5,020 nucleotides of DNA from Bacteroidota bacterium (lineage in GTDB: Bacteria > Bacteroidota > Bacteroidia > NORP154), in contig NVRZ01000268.1 in assembly GCA_002401055.1 (NCBI GenBank), forward strand, positions 1 through 5,020. Reading direction: 5' to 3'. A program made the translations under genes and the position numbers. Below, in pieces: positions 1 to 5,020 of the stretch. Numbering within the stretch: position 1 is the first letter of the stretch; each line of letters begins with the position of its first letter. A model generated the notes under the pieces. That model saw only the letters and a program-made list of their open reading frames with translations, made no database searches and was not told the DNA's origin.

Positions 1-1054
1 GGTAAATGGAAAATTCTATGTGAACTGAGGGCTTTGTGATATTTAGTGGTATTATCTTGTCCCATTTTAATAAAATACCATTGGTGCCGGAAATAAGAGC
101 CATGCTATCATTAATTGAAATAAATTCCAAAAACTCTGAATTTACACCAGTAGCAAATACTGCCCAATTATCGCCATAATTATTCGTTTCGAAAACAACT
201 CCTTCCGAGGTGTTGTAATTATGTCCAACAATGTATCCGTGTTCAGGAGTATCAAAGAAAAGATCATATACTCCAAACCCTTGCCCTAAACTAATTGTTT
301 GCCAGCTATTACCACCATCATAACTTTTGGTAAAAAAAGATTCCCATCCATTCCAAAAATATGAAGTCACATAGATAGTATCTTTATTTACAAAATGAAT
401 TGCACTTGGGTCTGATTGATTAAAGTAGTTAATCATCCAATTTTGTCCTCTATCATTTGAAACTGCAAGATATTCAAATGCCCCAAGTGCTAGTGTACTG
501 TCATTGAAAGATTTTGACGCTACAAACATCAAGTTAGAACCTAAATTGGAATACGCCCAAGTTCCACCACTATCATTCGTTATTATAATGTCTCCAAAAT
601 TTCCTGCGCCTATTCCGAACCCAGCATCTAACATACTAAAAGTCAAAACAGTCATGCCCGTTGTATCGAAAATCGTATTCCAATTTAATCCGCTATTCGT
701 TGATTTCAATATTTTATAATTATACGTAGGGCTGTGAAGTCCCGAAACAATGAAATACTCTCCAGTGGTTACTATTGCTAGATCGTAATTATTATAACCA
801 CTTAATCCTGGAGCTGTGTAACTGATAACGCTTTGAGAGGTATCAAATGATTTGGCAAAATAGTTCTCAAGGCCTGATAATACAATCGTATCGCCTTGCG
901 CTTTGATACTGTTTATGGATGTATTAGTTCCCGTGGAGACTATGGAAAATTGACAAAACGAACTATTAGTAAATCCGTTTAATATTATAATATGGAAAAA
1001 TATTGCTTTCGGAGCAATTTTAATTAATCTTAACCAACTTTTTTTGGTAAACAT
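1..1054 (-). CDS. Secreted Asp-box (BNR/Ycf48-like) beta-propeller protein, 3' end beyond the window
   Basis: This frame stays open from an in-frame stop at 1067-1069 to the window edge, giving 351 visible residues and no stop codon. ATG at 1052-1054 is the only ATG before Met134. It gives a good signal peptide: a Lys/Arg-rich start (residues 1-16), a hydrophobic core (AIFFHIIILNGF, 17-28) and probable cleavage at SFC|Q (34/35). Five Asp-box motifs of the form S/T-x-D/N-x-G-x-x-W follow at residues 118-125 (STNSGLNW), 159-166 (TNDSGGTW), 199-206 (SNDRGQNW), 244-251 (SYDGGNSW) and 290-297 (TNNYGDNW). Their 40-46 residue spacing is typical of sialidase-like or Ycf48-like propeller blades. No sialidase catalytic residues can be identified, so no enzymatic role is assigned. 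The visible end, IEFSIY followed by a codon starting with C, resembles the YPNP start of a T9SS sorting domain. The gene overlaps the upstream protease gene by 35 bp and is probably its operon partner. The propeller fold is well supported, but the function is unknown. Confidence 0.85.
   Translation of the reverse strand, partial: MFTKKSWLRLIKIAPKAIFFHIIILNGFTNSSFCQFSIVSTGTNTSINSIKAQGDTIVLSGLENYFAKSFDTSQSVISYTAPGLSGYNNYDLAIVTTGEYFIVSGLHSPTYNYKILKSTNSGLNWNTIFDTTGMTVLTFSMLDAGFGIGAGNFGDIIITNDSGGTWAYSNLGSNLMFVASKSFNDSTLALGAFEYLAVSNDRGQNWMINYFNQSDPSAIHFVNKDTIYVTSYFWNGWESFFTKSYDGGNSWQTISLGQGFGVYDLFFDTPEHGYIVGHNYNTSEGVVFETNNYGDNWAVFATGVNSEFLEFISINDSMALISGTNGILLKWDKIIPLNITKPSVHIEFSIY
164..703 (-). repeat. 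Five Asp-box (BNR-type) repeats in the partial secreted protein
   Basis: This span encodes residues 118-297 of the partial protein and holds five copies of the Asp-box turn, each ending in Trp, at intervals of 41, 40, 45 and 46 residues. In known proteins each Asp box marks a beta-hairpin of one propeller blade, so at least five blades are present. Residues 36-117 before it and 298-335 after it are also beta-rich and may supply the remaining blades. The copies are diverged in DNA sequence, so this is a protein repeat rather than a recent duplication. Confidence 0.8.
1020..1054 (-). other. 35-bp overlap of the protease 3' end with the start of the next gene
   Basis: The ATG of the Asp-box gene (1052-1054) lies within the codons for the last residues of the protease, in a different frame. 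The protease stop (TAA, 1020-1022) lies 30 bp past that ATG. The stretch therefore encodes both the C-terminal strand of the protease sorting domain and the positively charged start of the next signal peptide. No Shine-Dalgarno sequence is evident before the ATG. An overlap of this length suggests one transcript and possible translational coupling, which is an inference. Confidence 0.8.
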
Positions 1055-4000
1055 TGTTTTGGGCTTTCAATTGGTAAAAGTAAACACCTTGTGCAAGGTT
1101 ATCTAAAGAAACTTGGACAACATGACTCCCTTTAGCTTGCCTACCTTGACTAATGGTTTTAACCAATCTGCCCTGAAGATCTAATAAACTCAATGAGATT
1201 TCTTTTGATTCAGGTAGAAAATAACTGATGCTAACATTATTGTCTGAGGGGTTGGGATAAGGATTACCTAATTGGATATTTCCCGAACTAATATCCAATT
1301 CATCAGTACCAACGGTCTGTGTTGGGTCAAAAGTGTGCAAGGTGTAGTGCATTACCCTGTAATTACTCGGGTATGTTGGGTCAATTGGATACCAGCGAAT
1401 TACAGATTGTCCTAAAAGATTATATTTAATATTAAAAATGTATCCAGATAGAACTGCCTGAGTGCTATTATAAGATTCTAATGTAACAGAAATCTCAGGT
1501 ACTATAGGATTATTGGAACCCCACACATTATTTGATGAACTGTTGCGAACCCAAGCATTTAAAATAGTTTCGTCTGAGCCTAAGCTATGGCTGGCAGTAG
1601 CCGTAATTTTATAAATATCTCCAAAATATATCCCAGTAGCTAAAGTTCCATAGGGCCTCGTAAGGGTAATCTGAACATTACTTTGATCCAACGTTGCATT
1701 GGCCTCTGTGAAGTTAACCGAATAGTGTCGTACCTTATAACGGGGGTAACCAAGCAAAGTAATTGTATAATCTGCGTTCAGTAGCCCGTACCCTGTATAA
1801 TCATCATAACCTACAGAAGAAGGTGATACTGACTTGTCATCAGTACCAGTAGTAATGATATGCTCTACATCTTCAGGAGCTAAATTAATACTTGGGCTGC
1901 CAGAAGGGTTATAATAGCTCTGCATTAATGCCACAACACCTGTAACGTGTGGTGTAGCCGCAGAAGTTCCATTAAAACCTGTATAGCCAGTTGTATTATT
2001 TTCAGTAGTGGTTATTATTGCATTTGTACCTGGGGCAACTAAATCAATACCATTACCATAATTTGAAGAATACCCATTATCATTTGCATCTAATGGGTTG
2101 CCATTTCCACTCGTTTTATATTCCCCATCTGTTCCGCTTGCTCCTACACTCACAACCCATTCTCCCCTATAATCTGAAGGATAATGTGGATCGTCAGTCC
2201 CATCATTCCCCTTTGAAGCTACAAACACAACTTTATGCCTGAACACATATCGCAGTGCATCATAGAGTTCCTCATCAATACCATACCCTCCCCAACTGTT
2301 ACTCATTACGTGCAAGCCATAGCCATATCCTGTCGAAGGGTTAAATGCTGCTCCCTCTACAATAGCACTTGCAATATTGCTCGTTGTAATAAAGCCAGCA
2401 GCATCAGATATTTTCATGGCAAATAATTGTACCCCAGAGTTATTATCATTGTCCATATCGCCACCCGCAATACCTGCAATGCCGATGGAATTATTCCTGA
2501 GAGCACCTATTATGCCTGTACAATTGGTTCCATGTCCATGATTGTCAGGACTGCTCGTATTAGCAATGGACACGTTATTTACCCAGTCATACCCACCTGT
2601 AATTTTGGAGCCAGAAAAAGTATTGGTTCCGTCAACGCTAAAATCGTCATGCGTCCAGTCTATTCCCGAATCATACACCCCAACCTTAACATAATTTTTA
2701 CCATGCGTTCGATCCCATGTGTATTCCATTTTAATATGTGCATTCGGATAGTCTACAGTAGGATGCAAAGACGCTTGATTTGTAGAGTATTCAGTGTCAT
2801 TTGGAACATCAGTTAAACTATAAATGAAATCTGGTTGTGCATTTCGTATTGTAGGGAAAAGTGTCATTAATTTATTTGACGAAATTACTTCACTGCCCAT
2901 TGTTTGGGATTGAATAATGAATGTAGTCCACATTGGCGGAGAAACAATTGTGTCACCCAAGCGTCCAATTGTAACAGTGTCTGCTGCTGTCATTCTTTTA
3001 TGCACCTTAATCACATTTGCCGAGCTCAGATCAAATGTCACTTTTGATTGCATTTGAGCAATCGTACTTGAATCAATAAATTCATCTATCGTTCCAAATT
3101 CCTTCCTCTTCTCATCAACAGCATTTGTTAATACCACAGATTTATCAAACCTAACTATGATCCTATTCTTAACAAATTTTGCAGATGGATTGAATACTGG
3201 ATTAAATGGCATTTCTAAAAGCTTGAATTTTACCGTCGTAATTTTTTCACCTGTATTTTCCGTTATTTTCCCCAAGACAAAAACAACATCTGCTGGGCCA
3301 TTTTTAATATCAATGGCTCTTTCACCACCATTGCCAGCCCCTTTATTTCTCCTTTCCATCCTTTTAGTTCCCGCCGCATTGAACATCATAGTCGCAATTT
3401 CTTTGCCTGCGCTGCTATGAATTTCTCCAATAACAAAAACCCTCTCTGAACCATCTACAACTACTTTTCTTCCAACAGCCTCCTTTGTTTCATCTTCTGC
3501 CGTTTGTTTCCTCCTCCAAATCTCATTGCCATTAGCGTCATATTTGGCTATTATCATATCCTTGCCTCCATTGGCTTTGGTTGCATAACCTGTAACATAA
3601 ATGTTTCCGTTTTGAGCTATATCAAGATCATTTGCTCCATCTTCCAACCCGTTCTCATCAATCGTCTTAGCCCATTGCAATGCTAAATTGGAATTTAACC
3701 TGATCGTTTTTATATTAAAGTTACCAGCAGTATCAGTACCTTTTCCTGTAACATAAATTCTATTTACCGGATCTATCTTCATGGCCGTTGGTTCGTCAAG
3801 TCCCGCGCCTGCTACACTATGCCTATGTACAGCTATTTCATTGCCGTTTTGCTGATCATACTTAATCGTAGTATAGTCAGCATTAGCTGAAATGCTTGTG
3901 CTACTTCCAGTTACATAAACCCTGCCCGTATTGTCAATCACCAAGTCCGCAGGATAGTCATTCAACCCATTGAAATCATACCTTGCTACCCACTGTAGAT

Positions 4001-4541
4001 TTCCATTATTGTCATATTTAACAGTCGCATAGTCATTAAGGGTTCCTAGTCCAATACTTCTCCCAGTAACATAACTATTCCCAAATGGGTCTAGTTTTAT
4101 TACTGATGGAATATCATCTTCATTGCCAGTACCATTATACCGTGCTTCCCAAAGCTGATTGCCGCTGGGGTCATATTTCACGGTTACATAATCATAGCTG
4201 TTAGTAGTAGAGTCATAACTTGCTCCGGTTACATGGACATTCCCATTATTATCGCAAACGACACCAACTCCATAATCCCACTTATTGGAACTGTCATATT
4301 GCTGTTGCCATACAATCGCCCCATTTGGCTGAATACAGGCTGTAAGTATATTTGATTCTTGCCCGTTGACAACTGCGTTACCTGTAGTAATAATATTACC
4401 ATTGGGGTCTATTGTCATCGCACCTTTCCCAGATTGATTAGGTGACGCGTATTTTGTTTGCCATTCTTCATTTACTAAAGTTTGGGCGAAAGATATTGTG
4501 CAACAAATTGCTGCGATCAGTGCTAGAGCTATCTTCTTCAT
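1020..4541 (-). CDS. Secreted subtilisin-like (S8) serine protease with N-terminal SBBP propeller and T9SS sorting domain
   Basis: The protein is 1173 residues, counted from ATG 4539-4541. This start opens directly into a signal peptide (MKKIALALIAAICC..., probable cleavage SFA|Q at 19/20). An in-frame ATG at 4622 would add 27 residues with no leader character in front of it. Residues 41-440 form about eight SBBP-type propeller repeats. Residues 455-595 look like a protease prodomain: NRIIVRF near the start and NAQPDFIYSLTDVPND near the end resemble S8 propeptide boundaries. The S8 catalytic domain spans about 605-925 with Asp624 (VYDSGID), His670 (GHGTN), oxyanion Asn779 (SKGNDG) and Ser860 (GTSAATPHV), all present, so it should be active. 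Residues 931-1090 are beta-rich and unrecognised. Residues 1092-1173 are a T9SS type A sorting domain. The expected role is a surface or secreted endopeptidase exported by Sec then T9SS; the substrate is unknown. Unusual points are the propeller in front of the prodomain and Asp/Asn-rich inserts at 695-701 and 818-822. The gene overlaps the next one by 35 bp. Confidence 0.95.
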   Translation of the reverse strand: MKKIALALIAAICCTISFAQTLVNEEWQTKYASPNQSGKGAMTIDPNGNIITTGNAVVNGQESNILTACIQPNGAIVWQQQYDSSNKWDYGVGVVCDNNGNVHVTGASYDSTTNSYDYVTVKYDPSGNQLWEARYNGTGNEDDIPSVIKLDPFGNSYVTGRSIGLGTLNDYATVKYDNNGNLQWVARYDFNGLNDYPADLVIDNTGRVYVTGSSTSISANADYTTIKYDQQNGNEIAVHRHSVAGAGLDEPTAMKIDPVNRIYVTGKGTDTAGNFNIKTIRLNSNLALQWAKTIDENGLEDGANDLDIAQNGNIYVTGYATKANGGKDMIIAKYDANGNEIWRRKQTAEDETKEAVGRKVVVDGSERVFVIGEIHSSAGKEIATMMFNAAGTKRMERRNKGAGNGGERAIDIKNGPADVVFVLGKITENTGEKITTVKFKLLEMPFNPVFNPSAKFVKNRIIVRFDKSVVLTNAVDEKRKEFGTIDEFIDSSTIAQMQSKVTFDLSSANVIKVHKRMTAADTVTIGRLGDTIVSPPMWTTFIIQSQTMGSEVISSNKLMTLFPTIRNAQPDFIYSLTDVPNDTEYSTNQASLHPTVDYPNAHIKMEYTWDRTHGKNYVKVGVYDSGIDWTHDDFSVDGTNTFSGSKITGGYDWVNNVSIANTSSPDNHGHGTNCTGIIGALRNNSIGIAGIAGGDMDNDNNSGVQLFAMKISDAAGFITTSNIASAIVEGAAFNPSTGYGYGLHVMSNSWGGYGIDEELYDALRYVFRHKVVFVASKGNDGTDDPHYPSDYRGEWVVSVGASGTDGEYKTSGNGNPLDANDNGYSSNYGNGIDLVAPGTNAIITTTENNTTGYTGFNGTSAATPHVTGVVALMQSYYNPSGSPSINLAPEDVEHIITTGTDDKSVSPSSVGYDDYTGYGLLNADYTITLLGYPRYKVRHYSVNFTEANATLDQSNVQITLTRPYGTLATGIYFGDIYKITATASHSLGSDETILNAWVRNSSSNNVWGSNNPIVPEISVTLESYNSTQAVLSGYIFNIKYNLLGQSVIRWYPIDPTYPSNYRVMHYTLHTFDPTQTVGTDELDISSGNIQLGNPYPNPSDNNVSISYFLPESKEISLSLLDLQGRLVKTISQGRQAKGSHVVQVSLDNLAQGVYFYQLKAQNNVYQKKLVKIN
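1023..1268 (-). other. T9SS type A C-terminal sorting domain of the protease
   Basis: This span encodes residues 1092-1173. It begins with GNPYPNPSDN, continues with alternating beta strands (ISLSLLDLQGRLVKTI, then HVVQVSLDNLAQGVYFYQL) and ends with QKKLVKIN. The YPNP start, the L-x-D-x-x-G-R-x-V core, the G-V-Y-x-Y strand and the K-L-V-K-I ending are the hallmarks of the type A T9SS signal. In known systems this domain directs transport across the outer membrane and is removed by the PorU sortase. The organism should therefore encode a T9SS, although none of its components is in the window. Confidence 0.93.
3222..4421 (-). repeat. SBBP-type beta-propeller repeats of the protease (about 8 units)
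   Basis: This span encodes residues 41-440. Each unit of about 50 residues follows the pattern D-x-x-G-N-x-Y-V-T-G, a variable loop, Y-x-T-x-K-Y-D-x-x-G-N-x-x-W. The strand motif appears at about residues 45-54 (DPNGNIITTG), 97-106, 151-160, 203-212, 257-266, 308-317, 363-372 and 415-424. The last two units are degenerate, with VFVIG and VFVLG in place of VYVTG. Such repeats form seven- or eight-bladed propellers; eight motif copies would fit eight blades, or seven with circular closure by the first and last. The likely role is binding or presentation, not catalysis. Confidence 0.85.
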
Positions 4542-4636
4542 AGTTATTGGGATTTGAGGGTTAATACAAAGTAAGTAATTGTTTTCAAAATAAAATACCG
4601 TAGAAATACCTGTTTTTGTCATCTTTTGTAATACAG
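4542..4636 (-). promoter_or_regulatory. AT-rich proximal leader of the protease gene
   Basis: These 95 bases separate the structured region from the protease ATG. They are AT-rich and show no clear Shine-Dalgarno sequence, which is usual for Bacteroidota. On the minus strand, TTACTTTG (4574-4567) matches a TAnnTTTG box at all but one defined base and would place a start of transcription about 20 nt before the ATG. No -33 element lies at the right distance from it, so a second promoter here is only a weak possibility. The first 81 bases before the ATG are also open in the protease frame, but they do not look like coding sequence. Confidence 0.3.
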
Positions 4637-4827
4637 GGTATCGCTAATAAAAAAAGGGCATGAACCTCTGCATACATTCCAACCTCAGAAAGGTACCGCT
4701 AAGCACCCACATAGCATTGAAACAGCAACAAGGAACACACCCCGAAGGGTGCGTTGCCTAAGCCATTTCTCGCTATGTTTTAAAATTAGCGGTTTTATCT
4801 AAGGAGAAACCTCAGTAACGCGATACC
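4637..4827 (-). ncRNA. Candidate structured RNA or cis-regulatory leader, family not recognised
   Basis: No coding frame is supported here, but nested complementarity is extensive. P1 (8 bp, GGTATCGC/GCGATACC) pairs 4820-4827 with 4637-4644 and closes the element. A long central arm stacks 4786-4793 with 4695-4702 (8 bp), 4772-4778 with 4709-4715 (7 bp), 4766-4769 with 4719-4722 (4 bp), 4753-4757 with 4725-4729 (5 bp) and an apical 9-bp stem, 4747-4755 with 4734-4742, whose last three bases overlap the 5-bp helix. Three side hairpins sit inside P1: 4810-4815 with 4799-4804, 4691-4694 with 4682-4685, and 4675-4680 with 4657-4662. The apical loop is cUUCGg on the minus strand, which favours that strand. 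It lies between a -7 box at 4885-4892 and the protease start, so it could be a leader element, a standalone RNA, or a small inverted-repeat-bounded mobile element. It lacks recognisable tmRNA, SRP or RNase P signatures. Confidence 0.5.
4649..4680 (-). terminator. Weak terminator-like hairpin with U7 tract inside the structured region
   Basis: On the minus strand, GGAAUG (4680-4675) pairs with CAUGCC (4662-4657) with one internal mismatch, and after one further C seven U residues follow (4655-4649). The order is that of an intrinsic terminator, so the structured RNA could end here or the hairpin could act as an attenuator ahead of the protease gene. The stem is short and imperfect, and the 3' half of the closing stem P1 lies beyond the U tract, which argues against obligatory termination. 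Confidence 0.25.
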
Positions 4828-4884
4828 TTACATAAATAAAAGAACGAATGTATCAGCCTACCATTTTGGCAGACTATACACTTT

Positions 4885-4892
4885 CAAATATA
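4885..4892 (-). promoter_or_regulatory. Bacteroidota-type -7 promoter box (TATATTTG)
   Basis: Read on the minus strand, 4892-4885 is TATATTTG, an exact match to the TAnnTTTG -7 consensus of Bacteroidota primary-sigma promoters. A TTTG at 4912-4909 is 16 bp upstream, a little short of the usual spacing for the -33 element, and it falls in the U tract of the preceding terminator. Transcription would start near 4878-4880, about 50 nt before the structured region and about 340 nt before the protease ATG. It is the best promoter candidate for the protease operon or for a separate RNA. Confidence 0.5.
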
Positions 4893-4903
4893 GTTAATTC
4901 CTG

Positions 4904-4932
4904 AAAAACAAAAAACCCCTCATTACAAGGGG
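4904..4932 (-). terminator. Intrinsic terminator of the upstream minus-strand gene
   Basis: On the minus strand, CCCCT (4932-4928) pairs perfectly with AGGGG (4920-4916) around a 7-nt loop. UUUUUUGUUUUU follows at 4915-4904. The U tract lies only on the low-coordinate side, so the terminator works on minus-strand transcripts. It sits 45 bp downstream of the stop codon at 4977-4979, which fits termination of that gene and separates it from the protease operon. Confidence 0.85.
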
Positions 4933-4976
4933 CTCTCTGCTCACAGGTATTCTCAGAAAACATGAACGGATTAAGG

Positions 4977-5020
4977 TTAGTTAATCGGCTGAGGCTGATC
5001 CGGTTCTGGTAGCGGTTCTT
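4977..5020 (-). CDS. C-terminal end of an unidentified protein with Glu/Pro-rich tail (partial)
   Basis: Only 13 complete codons and a TAA stop (4977-4979) are visible; the gene begins beyond 5020. The tail reads EPLPEPDQPQPIN, a low-complexity Glu/Pro/Gln-rich end common on bacterial envelope or secreted proteins. A strong minus-strand terminator 45 bp downstream supports a gene ending here. A second minus-strand frame also closes nearby (ending TGSASAD), so the choice of frame rests on composition only. Nothing can be said about function. Confidence 0.45.
   Translation of the reverse strand, partial: EPLPEPDQPQPIN

Noticed and set aside
504..719. Plus-strand open frame of 71 codons
   Set aside because: It is antisense to the Asp-box protein, whose frame is open throughout and carries clear repeats.
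2018..2816. Three successive plus-strand open frames (74, 63 and 129 residues) across the protease gene
   Set aside because: They lie opposite the S8 catalytic domain and its prodomain, have His/Cys/Ile-heavy compositions typical of antisense frames, and show no recognisable motif or start context.
3157..3686. Plus-strand open frames of 87 and 60 codons
   Set aside because: They are antisense to the SBBP propeller repeats; their hydrophobic look comes from the complement of the minus-strand codons.
4485..4541. Lipoprotein signal (CC in the leader of the protease)
   Set aside because: The residues before the Cys pair (AAI) do not form a lipobox, and the SFA|Q site downstream is a normal signal peptidase I site.
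4542..4622. In-frame upstream ATG at 4622 as the protease start
   Set aside because: It would place 27 residues in front of a textbook signal peptide; the ATG at 4541 begins that signal peptide directly.
4652..4815. Recurring AACCTC motif (at about 4663, 4682 and 4809), considered as a CRISPR or iteron array
   Set aside because: The copies are only 6-8 bases, unevenly spaced, and two of them lie in separate hairpin stems; there are no spacers of regular length.
4637..4827. Retron msr-msd RNA, because of the complementary ends
   Set aside because: No reverse transcriptase is in the window, and the flanking genes are a protease and an unrelated gene end. It could be revisited if an RT lies beyond 5020.
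4880..5020. Minus-strand frame running from 5020 through the terminator to a TAG near 4880
   Set aside because: It would translate through the terminator hairpin and U tract, and its composition (Cys, Phe, Asn) is unlike a coding tail. The frame with a stop at 4977 fits better.

Overview
The window looks like an AT-rich Bacteroidota (Bacteroidetes) chromosome segment. Three things support this: a C-terminal type IX secretion system (T9SS) sorting domain on the large protein, a TAnnTTTG-type -7 promoter box, and signal peptides ending in SFA|Q / SFC|Q with no clear Shine-Dalgarno sequence before the starts. Everything that can be annotated is on the minus strand, so transcription runs from high to low coordinates.

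Layout in the direction of transcription: (i) 5020-4977, the last 13 residues of an unidentified gene with a Glu/Pro-rich tail; (ii) 4932-4904, a clear intrinsic terminator for that gene; (iii) 4892-4885, a good -7 box, packed against the terminator; (iv) 4827-4637, a non-coding stretch of about 190 nt that can fold into a closed multi-arm RNA on the minus strand, which I cannot assign to a known family; (v) 4541-1020, a complete 1173-residue secreted subtilisin-family (S8) protease with an N-terminal SBBP beta-propeller, a prodomain-like region, an intact catalytic triad and a T9SS type A sorting domain; (vi) 1054 to the window edge, a second secreted protein of at least 351 residues with five Asp-box (BNR/Ycf48-like) repeats. 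Its start codon lies inside the 3' end of the protease gene, and it has no stop codon in the window.

The protease and the Asp-box protein overlap by 35 bp, so they are probably co-transcribed and perhaps translationally coupled. Both have signal peptides. The protease carries a T9SS sorting domain, and the second protein appears to be entering one where the window ends. The pair therefore looks like a small operon of cell-surface or secreted beta-propeller proteins, one of them proteolytic. The promoter and structured region upstream would give the operon a 5' leader of about 340 nt, unless the structured RNA is a separate transcript or a small mobile element. That leader is the least explained part of the window.
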